Origin: Clostridia bacterium
Lineage (GTDB): Bacteria > Bacillota > Clostridia > Oscillospirales > Acutalibacteraceae
Length of the DNA: 10,598 bases
Assembly (NCBI GenBank): GCA_900769535.1
Contig: CAAGHB010000113.1
Location: 1-10,598 of the forward strand
Direction of reading: 5' to 3'
Shown here: in pieces, positions 1 to 6,150 of the stretch
How the letters are laid out: each line of letters begins with the position of its first letter
Position numbering within the stretch: position 1 is the first letter of the stretch
Translations under genes and position numbers: made by a program
The notes under the pieces: generated by a model
The model's input: the letters and a program-made list of their open reading frames with translations, nothing else
The model's database searches: none
What the model was told of the DNA's origin: nothing

Positions 1-704
1 ATTGATGCAAGCTCGGCAATGTTTTTCGGCGATTTTACAAGCAAAACTTCAAAAAGTCCATCGTTCATATCAACGTATTTTCCATCAAGCTTTAATATTC
101 CGCCGAGTGAGGTCGAATTGCAAATTCCTGCAAAAAGATAATCGTCATCGTATGTTTCGCCGTTTGCCGTAACGGTAAGATGCTCCGGCTTTATGTCAAG
201 AACGGTCGAAAGACCCTGCAAAATATACGCAAGGTGACCAAGTGAGTTTTTAAGATTTGTCGGTGTGGAATATGACGTGCTTGTAAAAGCGCCGCATGAA
301 GCAACGTATGTAAATTTTCGGCCGTTAAAGGAGCCGACGTCGAATTTCTGCGGTCGGCCGTTTACTATGTCATTTGCGGCGGTCATAATCACCTTTGACA
401 GTCCGAGTGATGCGCCGAAATCGTTTGTCGAGCCGGCGGGAATATATCCGATTTTGCATTTAAGTTCGGCTTCGACTACGCCGGAAACAACCTCGTTATA
501 GGTTCCGTCACCGCCGATACAAACGATAAGGTCGCGTCCCTTACCGAGCTTTGTAACGATTTCGTGACCGTTTAGCTCGCGTGTGGTTGTCTGAACGGTA
601 CAGGTATAGCCGTTTTCACAAAAAAGCGTAATAATATCGGTTAAAAAACGGTTTGCCTTTTTTACTCCTGCACAAGGGTTGAGAATGATTAACGCTTTTT
701 TCAT
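1..704 (-). CDS. Diacylglycerol kinase family (YegS/DgkB-like) lipid kinase, C-terminus cut by window edge
   Basis: Reading leftward from ATG at 704-702 gives 234 open codons with no stop, so the gene continues past base 1. The N-terminus (KKALIILNPCAG) is the first strand and turn of the DAGK catalytic fold. GGDGT lies at residues 64-68, followed by YNEV, and PAGSTNDFG follows at about residues 89-97; together these are the nucleotide-binding signature of this family. Members phosphorylate diacylglycerol or related lipids with ATP at the inner membrane face. A later stretch around LKLDGKYVDMNDGLFEVLLV fits the family's C-terminal beta domain. The start is supported by GAGGG five bases upstream. 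The gene begins 19 bases after the ppa stop and is probably cotranscribed with it. The lipid substrate cannot be assigned from sequence, and only about two thirds of a usual ~300-residue protein is visible. Confidence 0.88.
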   Translation of the reverse strand, partial: MKKALIILNPCAGVKKANRFLTDIITLFCENGYTCTVQTTTRELNGHEIVTKLGKGRDLIVCIGGDGTYNEVVSGVVEAELKCKIGYIPAGSTNDFGASLGLSKVIMTAANDIVNGRPQKFDVGSFNGRKFTYVASCGAFTSTSYSTPTNLKNSLGHLAYILQGLSTVLDIKPEHLTVTANGETYDDDYLFAGICNSTSLGGILKLDGKYVDMNDGLFEVLLVKSPKNIAELAS

Positions 705-723
705 ATAATCCCTCAATAAAAAA

Positions 724-1260
724 TTATTTTTCGCTTAAAAAACGTTCGTTATATGCATTGATTGATTTTTCGATAATGTCAACGGCGGCCTTTGGGTCAA
801 CGATTTCCTGGACGGCCGTCTTTTTATGTTCGAGTTCCTTGTAAACCGAGAAGAAATGCGCCATTTCCTCGAAAAGATGTTTGGGCAGCTCGGAAATATC
901 CTTGTATACATTATAGTTAGGGTCGTCAAACGGAATTGCAATAATTTTTTCGTCGTTTTCGTCGTTGTCGGTCATTTTTATAGCGCCGATTGGATAGCAG
1001 CGAATAAGCGTCATCGGATATACCGAAACCGAGCTTAAAACGAGTACGTCGAGAGGGTCGTTATCGTCCCCGTATGTACGCGGAATAAATCCGTAGTTGG
1101 CAGGATAATGGGTAGCGGTGTGAAGCACTCGGTCCATTCGAAGCAAACCCGTTTCTTTATCAAGCTCGTATTTAATTTTGCAGTCCTTTGGAATTTCGAT
1201 TACGGCCATAAAGCTCTTTGCCGTAATTCTTTTGGGCGAAATATCGTGCCAAATGTTCAA
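724..1260 (-). CDS. ppa: Inorganic pyrophosphatase (family I, soluble)
   Basis: This 178-residue cytoplasmic enzyme hydrolyses pyrophosphate to two phosphates and so pulls biosynthetic reactions forward. The family I signature DNDPLDV is at residues 66-72, giving the metal-binding aspartates D66, D68 and D71. D98, D103 and K105 match the second metal and phosphate cluster, and E22, K30, E32 and R44 match the other active-site residues of the E. coli enzyme. Length is normal for the family. The start is TTG at 1260-1258: the leader NIWHDISPKRI is typical of clostridial family members, AGGAG lies 10 bases upstream, and the next in-frame ATG (codon 18) would remove conserved sequence. A consensus promoter lies upstream, and the lipid kinase follows 19 bases downstream as a likely second operon gene. 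Confidence 0.97.
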   Translation of the reverse strand: MNIWHDISPKRITAKSFMAVIEIPKDCKIKYELDKETGLLRMDRVLHTATHYPANYGFIPRTYGDDNDPLDVLVLSSVSVYPMTLIRCYPIGAIKMTDNDENDEKIIAIPFDDPNYNVYKDISELPKHLFEEMAHFFSVYKELEHKKTAVQEIVDPKAAVDIIEKSINAYNERFLSEK

Positions 1261-1270
1261 ATTCGCTCAT

Positions 1271-1275
1271 CTCCT
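1271..1275 (-). promoter_or_regulatory. Shine-Dalgarno site that decides the TTG start of ppa
   Basis: AGGAG on the minus strand lies 10 bases before the TTG at 1260. An ATG at 1270-1268 directly abuts this site with no spacer and is out of frame, opening only a reading frame of about 32 codons. The Shine-Dalgarno placement and the protein N-terminus both favour TTG. Confidence 0.7.
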
Positions 1276-1291
1276 AATATGGTGTTTTTAA

Positions 1292-1320
1292 ATTATATCA
1301 TTAAAAATATTCGCTTTCAA
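1292..1320 (-). promoter_or_regulatory. Sigma-A promoter of ppa and the lipid kinase
   Basis: On the minus strand TTGAAA (1320-1315) is followed by exactly 17 bases and TATAAT (1297-1292). Five of six bases match at -35 and all six at -10. It sits just upstream of the ppa ribosome binding site and downstream of the terminator of the preceding gene, so ppa and the kinase form an independent unit. Confidence 0.85.
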
Positions 1321-1377
1321 GTACCTTTGAAAAAAACAGTTCCGAAGAATATTGCTTGTTTCTTTCGGCCTGTTTGC

Positions 1378-1419
1378 AAAAAAATCCGTCGGACAATCTG
1401 CGCCCGACGGATTTTTTTT
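1378..1419 (-). terminator. Intrinsic terminator of the 76-residue orphan gene
   Basis: ATCCGTCGG (1384-1392) pairs perfectly with CCGACGGAT (1404-1412) across an 11-base loop. The stem is flanked by an A run on the left and a T run on the right, so it could act in both directions. On the minus strand it starts about a dozen bases after the stop at 1424 and ends in a U tract, which isolates the small gene from ppa. Confidence 0.9.
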
Positions 1420-1423
1420 AGGT

Positions 1424-1654
1424 TTAGTGTTCGTTAATCCAGGCGTCAACCTTGGTTTTTGCGATTCTCTTTATGTCCTCGGTGGGATAAATGGACTCAG
1501 CTCCGCCGTTGACATAGATAAAGTAGGAACCGCTTTCGGTCTGGTAAAGGGATTCTTCATATCCCTTCGGGTCGCCGAATTCGCCCGAAACAAACTTTTT
1601 AATAAGGGTTGCGTTTTCGGTATCGTAAACTACCTTGCAAATTGTTTTTGTCAT
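1424..1654 (-). CDS. Small 76-residue protein of unknown function
   Basis: I cannot assign a function. The protein is soluble, with no signal peptide or membrane segment. It shows the pattern CKVVYDTENATLI, then EESLYQTESGSYFIYVNGG (residues 33-51) and an end in KVDAWINEH. From memory this resembles a family of Firmicutes proteins with YDT-A, ETLY..tGeyFLY.eGGa and a terminal A..W.xE helix, usually somewhat longer than this one; that link is inferred. The ATG start at 1654 has a full AGGAGG 10 bases upstream. The gene stands alone, with a perfect consensus promoter before it and an intrinsic terminator after it, so it is probably well transcribed and monocistronic. The real reading frame is supported by the signals on both sides, not by the overlapping plus-strand frame. 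Confidence 0.82.
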   Translation of the reverse strand: MTKTICKVVYDTENATLIKKFVSGEFGDPKGYEESLYQTESGSYFIYVNGGAESIYPTEDIKRIAKTKVDAWINEH

Positions 1655-1688
1655 GGTTACCGTTCCTCCTGTAATTATTTATATTACT

Positions 1689-1717
1689 ATTATAAAAAAT
1701 ATACTACCGTATGTCAA
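1689..1717 (-). promoter_or_regulatory. Perfect consensus sigma-A promoter of the 76-residue gene
   Basis: On the minus strand TTGACA (1717-1712), 17 bases, then TATAAT (1694-1689): all 12 consensus bases match with ideal spacing. AGGAGG follows at 1670-1665. Nothing else in the gap from 1718 to 1882 is recognised apart from a weak hairpin at 1844-1862. Confidence 0.92.
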
Positions 1718-1843
1718 ACTGTATAAATCAAATTCAATGTTTTACACTATTTTTAACTAAACACTGCATATATCAATGTTAAATCTGCATAATGTAAGTT
1801 CCAAGATTTTGACTAATTCGACAAATTTTACATTTGGGAACGG

Positions 1844-1862
1844 CGCCGCTTTATTTGCGGCG
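1844..1862 (-). terminator. Possible weak terminator after the SH3b lipoprotein gene
   Basis: CGCCGC (1844-1849) pairs with GCGGCG (1857-1862) around a 7-base AT loop, about 20 bases past the lipoprotein stop. There is no U tract after it on the minus strand, so intrinsic termination is doubtful. It is the only stable hairpin seen between this operon and the next gene. Confidence 0.25.
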
Positions 1863-1882
1863 AAATCAGCAGCAGCCCCTTT

Positions 1883-2410
1883 TTATGCTGCGCTTGATGT
1901 TTCGGCTGCCGATGAAGTGGGTTCAGAAGATGCTGCATCAGCGAATTTAACGTATGCGGCGCTTACCCAGCCGAGTTTTCCGCCGTATTCAACGAAATAG
2001 AAGCTGCCGGTTTCGCCCTTTACCGAGATTTCTGCGCCCTTCGGAATCATCAAAACGGTGGTATAATTCGTTGAGCTGGGATTTGTTCTCATTGTAAGAG
2101 GGTCGGTTTGAGTATTAACATAGGCCTTTTTAGCAGTTGAATAGTTCTTTTCGGGATAGGTGATGTCGAGGGTTTCGTCCTCCGATTCTTCTTCCGATTC
2201 CTCTTCGCTCGATTCGGGCTCACTTGATTCTGGTACGCTTGACTCGGGCTCACTCGATATTGTCGGCATTGAGGAGGTCTCTTCGCTCGATGTTCCTGCT
2301 ACTCCTGCAACTACTTCAAGAAGCGAATCGCCGCTTGACGACGTGCAGGCGCAAAGCGAACCTAAAAGCATAATAACTGCGATGGTAAGGCAAATAATTC
2401 GTGTGTTCAT
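1883..2410 (-). CDS. Lipoprotein with Ser/Glu-rich stalk and SH3b domain
   Basis: The 175-residue product starts at ATG 2410, chosen because AAGGGA lies 9 bases upstream; the in-frame ATG at 2428 has no ribosome binding site. Residues 1-21 are a lipoprotein signal peptide ending in the lipobox LCAC, with C22 as the predicted lipidated residue, so the protein is anchored to the outer face of the membrane. Residues 41-80 are a Ser, Glu and Pro stalk built from near repeats of SSEPE. Residues 97-156 are a bacterial SH3 domain (AYVNTQTDPLTMRTNPSS, then GWVSAAYVKF), a fold that often binds peptidoglycan stem peptides. A second Ser/Ala/Glu-rich tail ends the protein. It follows the transpeptidase gene by 65 bases, suggesting a wall-associated job. 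The ligand and any partner are inferred. Confidence 0.85.
   Translation of the reverse strand: MNTRIICLTIAVIMLLGSLCACTSSSGDSLLEVVAGVAGTSSEETSSMPTISSEPESSVPESSEPESSEEESEEESEDETLDITYPEKNYSTAKKAYVNTQTDPLTMRTNPSSTNYTTVLMIPKGAEISVKGETGSFYFVEYGGKLGWVSAAYVKFADAASSEPTSSAAETSSAA
2177..2268 (-). repeat. Degenerate SSEPE-coding repeat in the lipoprotein stalk
   Basis: On the plus strand the motif ctCGATTCGGGCTCACT and variants recur at roughly 15- to 18-base steps, encoding SSEPE, SSVPE, SSEPE and then ESEEE blocks. It is acidic low-complexity sequence in frame with the gene. Such repeats can expand or contract, so stalk length may vary among strains. Confidence 0.6.
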
Positions 2411-2429
2411 ATATATCTTTCCCTTCATA

Positions 2430-2450
2430 AAATTACTTTTTACGTAATTT
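2430..2450. repeat. AT-rich inverted repeat between the transpeptidase and lipoprotein genes
   Basis: AAATTAC (2430-2436) and GTAATTT (2444-2450) are a perfect 7-base inverted repeat with a 7-base centre, just upstream of the lipoprotein ribosome binding site. It lacks the GC stem and U tract of a terminator. It could be an operator or a weak mRNA hairpin; I see no sigma-A promoter in this 65-base gap. Confidence 0.4.
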
Positions 2451-2475
2451 AATTAACCTATATCTAAAAGCCGTT

Positions 2476-3828
2476 TTAGTACAGCTCTTTTACCGCTTGT
2501 AATGTCTTGTTTGCAACCGTTCGGGCAACGCCAACGCCTGCGCCCGCATTTTCGGCAACTACGACAAATGCGAGAGGGTATTCCTCGTCTTCGACAAATC
2601 CGACAAACCAGGAATGCGGTGTTATTCCGCTGTCAACTTCAGCCGTTCCCGTTTTTGCGCAGATGCTCAGTCCCGGGAAACGGTGGTCGCCGTAGGTCGA
2701 TGAAACGGTGTATCGCATCATTTCTTTCAGCTTGTTTGCCGTCGATTTTGAAAAAAGCTGTGAGGTGTAATCGATTGAACTACTGCCGATTTTTACTCCG
2801 TCGGCGGTGGTCACCGATTCGATCAGATAGGGCTTTACCGCTTTCCCTTCGTTTGCGATTGCTCCCATTACGGTAAGGTAGCCGAGCGGATTAACGAGGT
2901 CGGTATATTGTCCCATTCCTGCCCAGCCGAGATCCACCTTTCGTATACTCGAAAGGTCGATTCGGCCTTGCTTTGCCTTTATTCCGTCGATTTCCGCCGC
3001 CGAATTCAGTCCCAGCTTGTCTGCATATTTCTGTAATGTCTCTGCGCCGAGGTCGATGGCAAGCTGTGAAAAATAGGCGTTGCATGACTTTGCAAGTGCC
3101 TCTCGCAAGGTCACCTCGCCATGCTTTGCCATGCACGAAATGGTTTCGCCTTCGACGGTTGTCCCGTGGTCGCAAAAATATGTGCGCGTTTCGGCATCGT
3201 CGAGGGTTTCGAGCGCGGCAATAGCCGTTACCAGCTTAAATGTCGAGCCGGGAGGATACGACGAGGACAAAAATCGGTTGATATAAATTCCGTCGTCTTC
3301 CTTACTCTCTTTTGTCGGGTCGTAGGTGGGTGACGAGACCATACAAAGCACTTCGCCCGTTTTATAGTTATATACCCCGACAGCGCCGCTGTAATTTCCG
3401 AGCGCCTTTAATGCGACGGTGTTGACCTTTGCGCTGAGGGTAAGTTTGATATTGTTTCCTCCCGATTTTGCCGAAAAGAGACCGGTTGCGCGGTTGTATC
3501 CCGTGAGTGTGTCCCAGTGGCTTGTCGAAAGGCCGGTTTTTATAAATCCTTTAAAATCGCCTACGGTGTGAAGGGTGCTTACCCTGATATAAAAGTCGGG
3601 GTTATAAATTCTTTCGTCCTCCTCGGTTGTTGCGAGGACAACGCCGTCACGGTCGGTGATGTCTCCGGCGTTTATCAGCGTTCCGTTTTTATAAATATGG
3701 CGGTTTGCGGGAAAGCTTGTCCAGTCGTCGCCATTGGTAAAGGAAAGATAACACAGAGCAAAAAGTCCCACCGAAAAGGCGACCGTAAACAGCATCAAAA
3801 ACAGTGAACGAAGTGACATTTGCTTCAT
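2476..3828 (-). CDS. Class B penicillin-binding protein (PbpA-like transpeptidase)
   Basis: This 450-residue enzyme cross-links peptidoglycan on the outer membrane face. A single signal-anchor helix spans about residues 7-29. The transpeptidase motifs are all intact and correctly spaced: STFK at 195-198 with the acylated S195, SCN at 248-250, and KTGT at 392-395. GMGQYTDLVNPL at 305-316 is the usual class B segment before the last motif. There is no PASTA domain, and the N-terminal dimerisation region is short, so the protein resembles actinobacterial PbpA more than the longer SpoVD or PBP2 forms. Start ATG 3828 overlaps the upstream polymerase stop (ATGA), and GGAGGTG lies within the end of that gene. 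The tight coupling fits a cognate polymerase-transpeptidase pair. Whether it serves elongation, division or sporulation cannot be decided here. Confidence 0.93.
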   Translation of the reverse strand: MKQMSLRSLFLMLFTVAFSVGLFALCYLSFTNGDDWTSFPANRHIYKNGTLINAGDITDRDGVVLATTEEDERIYNPDFYIRVSTLHTVGDFKGFIKTGLSTSHWDTLTGYNRATGLFSAKSGGNNIKLTLSAKVNTVALKALGNYSGAVGVYNYKTGEVLCMVSSPTYDPTKESKEDDGIYINRFLSSSYPPGSTFKLVTAIAALETLDDAETRTYFCDHGTTVEGETISCMAKHGEVTLREALAKSCNAYFSQLAIDLGAETLQKYADKLGLNSAAEIDGIKAKQGRIDLSSIRKVDLGWAGMGQYTDLVNPLGYLTVMGAIANEGKAVKPYLIESVTTADGVKIGSSSIDYTSQLFSKSTANKLKEMMRYTVSSTYGDHRFPGLSICAKTGTAEVDSGITPHSWFVGFVEDEEYPLAFVVVAENAGAGVGVARTVANKTLQAVKELY

Positions 3829-5453
3829 ACGTCGTCACCTCCGAGTCCAGCCGACTTTATAAACGCCAGCATTCCCATACTCGCCATAATTGATGAGCCG
3901 CCGTTTGAAATCAGCGGAAGGGTAACCCCTGTAAGCGGCAAAAGGTCGGTTGAGCCGAATATATTGAGCGCCGCTTGAAAGAGAAACATTCCCGATGCGG
4001 CAGCAGCGGCTATTGAGTAATATACCGAGCGCGTCATCCCTGCTCTTTTTATAGCATAGAGGGTGAATAAGATCAGCACCGCAACGCAGCAGAGTCCGAC
4101 TATAAGTCCCCACTCCTCGACAATAAAACCGAATACGAGGTCGGTATCTGCGGCGGCGATGAGGTCAAGATTTCCTTCTCCTCCACCGACGCCGAAAAGG
4201 CCTCCGCTTCCGATGGCAATCATGGTGTTAACCTGCTGATAGCCGCTTGAATAGGCGTTTTCCCATGCGTGAAGATAGGTAGCAAATCTATTAGCTACGT
4301 AGGGTTTGAGGGCAATAATTGCGGCGGCGCCGATAACCGCGGCACCGACAAAGAGAAGTATCGCTTTAAGGTCACCCGACCGCATAAAAACGATAATCAG
4401 CATACCGATGAAAAACACAGAGGCGGTGCCGAAATCGCGCATTATAAACAGCGGAAGCAGACAGGCGCCCGAAAAGCAGGTGAAAAGAACGAGATTTCGA
4501 GTAGTTATCAGTCGGTCGAGAGCGGCACAGCCGGCAAAAACGTACGCTATTTTTACAAACTCGGACGGCTGAACGGTGATAAAACCGAGGTCAATCCAGT
4601 TTTTTGCTCCGTTAAGCTCGGTGCCGAAAAGAATATTAAAGAATAACAGTCCCACGCCGACAATTCCAACCGCATATCGCAGCTTCATCGTAAGTGCCAG
4701 ATTTTTCAGCACAAAGTAAATGATAATAAAGAGCAAAAGCCCAAGCATCATGGCAATAAATTGCTTATAAAGCGAATTTGGCATGGCGCTTGCGGCAACG
4801 GCAAGTCCGAAGGTGCATAGGAAGAAGCCGCAAATTTCAATTCCCACACCGTTAAATTTCTTTATCCCGAGATAAAGCCATTCGGCAATAATCAGTCCGC
4901 CGAAACAAATCGGCAGCTGAATGGGAAAATCACCCTTTAAAAAATAGTGAACCGAAAGGGAAAGGGTAACCATAATTTGAAGCATTGTCAGCACAACTGT
5001 GGCGCATTTTGCTCTTACCGAGTTTAGCTCCTCGTTTTTGTCGTAGGGGATATATGGGTCGGAGCCGTCGTCGAGTGTAAATTCGGCAGGCGCAGCAGTA
5101 ATGACGTCCCCGTGGTTTACGGCGGTTGCGCCGTCGATTTCGTCTCCGTTTATCATAATGTCGGCTATCGGGTGTACCGTCCAGCCGCCGTCGTCAAGTA
5201 TAAGTGCGGCTGCGTTAAGGGGCGCGCTTTTCGCCCTAATCGAGACGTCGCAATGGCGTCCTCGTCCTATTATGTTTTCCCTCGAAGTGATGGGAAAAAC
5301 CTTTCCGTTTTGGTCAACGAGACGGGCAAAAATCGGCTTTTCTTTCTTTCCGCCGATAAGAATTTTGTATAAAAGATATATTACCGTTACGGCGGCGACA
5401 GGAATGATAAAGCGTATAATCCAGCTGTAATAGTATGCAAGTGATTGCAGCAT
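3825..5453 (-). CDS. FHA-domain/FtsW-RodA fusion, SEDS peptidoglycan polymerase
   Basis: The 542-residue protein joins a regulatory domain to a SEDS glycosyltransferase, the lipid II polymerase of elongation, division or spore cortex. Residues 11-33 are a membrane helix. Residues 40-127 are FHA-like: IIGRGRHCDV (61-70), with GR at 63-64, and a late INGDEI. Residues from about 150 onward form roughly ten membrane helices. SEDS hallmarks are QPSEFVKIA (295-303), RDFGTASVFF (339-348), IGSGGLFGVG (414-423), TDLVFGFIVEEWG (437-449) and LPLTGVTLPLISNGGSS (505-521). Lysines at 30-39 put the FHA domain in the cytoplasm. In the FHA part the usual SRxH motif reads SAPLN, so phosphothreonine binding may be lost. 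Start ATG 5453 has AGGAGG 10 bases upstream. RodA, FtsW and SpoVE cannot be told apart here. It is the first gene of the wall operon. Confidence 0.92.
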   Translation of the reverse strand: MLQSLAYYYSWIIRFIIPVAAVTVIYLLYKILIGGKKEKPIFARLVDQNGKVFPITSRENIIGRGRHCDVSIRAKSAPLNAAALILDDGGWTVHPIADIMINGDEIDGATAVNHGDVITAAPAEFTLDDGSDPYIPYDKNEELNSVRAKCATVVLTMLQIMVTLSLSVHYFLKGDFPIQLPICFGGLIIAEWLYLGIKKFNGVGIEICGFFLCTFGLAVAASAMPNSLYKQFIAMMLGLLLFIIIYFVLKNLALTMKLRYAVGIVGVGLLFFNILFGTELNGAKNWIDLGFITVQPSEFVKIAYVFAGCAALDRLITTRNLVLFTCFSGACLLPLFIMRDFGTASVFFIGMLIIVFMRSGDLKAILLFVGAAVIGAAAIIALKPYVANRFATYLHAWENAYSSGYQQVNTMIAIGSGGLFGVGGGEGNLDLIAAADTDLVFGFIVEEWGLIVGLCCVAVLILFTLYAIKRAGMTRSVYYSIAAAAASGMFLFQAALNIFGSTDLLPLTGVTLPLISNGGSSIMASMGMLAFIKSAGLGGDDV

Positions 5454-5504
5454 ACGCCGTCGTCCTCCTTTTTTAGCGGTAAATATATATCTATATTCTG
5501 TTTT

Positions 5505-5533
5505 ATTTTACTATATTATGCGGCTTATGTCAA
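5505..5533 (-). promoter_or_regulatory. Sigma-A promoter of the FHA-SEDS/transpeptidase operon
   Basis: On the minus strand TTGACA (5533-5528), 17 bases, then TAAAAT (5510-5505): a perfect -35 and five of six bases at -10. It leaves a leader of roughly 45 bases before the ATG at 5453. Confidence 0.85.
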
Positions 5534-5534
5534 C

Positions 5535-5563
5535 TTGTAAAGCGGCGGGATATGTGTTACAAT
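5535..5563 (+). promoter_or_regulatory. Sigma-A promoter of trmL
   Basis: TTGTAA (5535-5540), 17 bases, then TACAAT (5558-5563). Four of six bases match at -35 and five of six at -10. Its -35 is one base from the -35 of the divergent wall operon, so the two polymerase footprints overlap. Confidence 0.7.
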
Positions 5564-5603
5564 GATTTGGAAATAATAAATAAAGTGAGATGTGTTTTTT
5601 AAA

Positions 5604-6119
5604 ATGGCAGTTTTAAATATCGTAATGGTTGAGCCCCAAATTCCTCAAAATACGGGAAACGTAGCCCGAACCTGCGCCGCAACAGGCGCACGGCTTCATC
5701 TCGTCGGCCCGATGGGATTTAAAATTGACGATAAAAAATTAAAAAGAGCAGGGCTCGATTATTGGCACCTGCTCGATATAACCTTTTATGATGATTTAGA
5801 CGATTTTTTGAAAAAGAATGAGGGTGAATTCTTCTTTTTTTCGACAAAGTCGCTGGGTACCCATTCGGATATGACCTATCCCGACGGCGCATATCTATTT
5901 TTCGGCGCCGAAACCCACGGACTGCCCGAAAAGCTTTTATTTGACCACCCCGACCGATGCGTCAGAATACCCATGATTGACGATGCGCGAAGTCTCAATT
6001 TATCCAATTCGGTCGCAATCGGAGTGTACGAGGTGCTTCGTCAATGGGGCTATCCTGAGCTGCAAAATGAGGGTAAGCTCACCCAGTACGATTGGTCGCA
6101 GGCGAATTTTGAGTTTTAA
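5604..6119 (+). CDS. trmL: tRNA (cytidine/uridine-2'-O-)-methyltransferase TrmL
   Basis: This SPOUT-class cytoplasmic enzyme uses S-adenosylmethionine to methylate the 2'-hydroxyl of the wobble base (position 34) in certain leucine tRNAs. All three SpoU motifs are present: PQIPQNTGNVARTC near residues 11-24, LFFGAETHGLP near 98-108, and IPMIDDARSLNLSNSVAIG near 122-140. These form the knotted cofactor site. I place the start at ATG 5604 (171 residues), because family members begin almost directly with this first strand. The in-frame GTG at 5592 would add only four residues and has no ribosome binding site. Even the chosen start has only a weak GTGAG. The gene stands alone on the plus strand, and the neighbouring dpaB converges on it with a 31-base gap. 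Confidence 0.94.
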   Translation: MAVLNIVMVEPQIPQNTGNVARTCAATGARLHLVGPMGFKIDDKKLKRAGLDYWHLLDITFYDDLDDFLKKNEGEFFFFSTKSLGTHSDMTYPDGAYLFFGAETHGLPEKLLFDHPDRCVRIPMIDDARSLNLSNSVAIGVYEVLRQWGYPELQNEGKLTQYDWSQANFEF

Positions 6120-6150
6120 ATCCGTTTCAGTTTAATAATTAACCTTTTTT

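Noticed and set aside
1352..1726. Plus-strand open frame of 124 codons across the terminator and orphan gene
   Set aside because: It runs through an intrinsic terminator and antisense to a gene with perfect signals, has no ribosome binding site, and is a shadow of the minus-strand gene.
2411..2428. Longer lipoprotein start at ATG 2428
   Set aside because: There is no Shine-Dalgarno before it, and it would lengthen the signal peptide; ATG 2410 has AAGGGA nine bases upstream.
2160..2447. Plus-strand Ser/Asp-rich open frame opposite the lipoprotein stalk
   Set aside because: It is the antisense reading of the SSEPE repeat; it lacks start signals and any domain.
2430..2450. Terminator between the transpeptidase and lipoprotein genes
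   Set aside because: The inverted repeat is AT-only at its ends, with no GC stem and no U tract on the minus strand, so it is listed only as a repeat.
4269..4646. Plus-strand open frames inside the SEDS gene
   Set aside because: Charged, low-complexity antisense readings with no Shine-Dalgarno; the minus-strand frame carries all the family motifs.
5592..5603. GTG start for trmL four codons upstream
   Set aside because: No ribosome binding site, and the added residues (FFK) lie outside the conserved fold. The difference is small, so some doubt remains.
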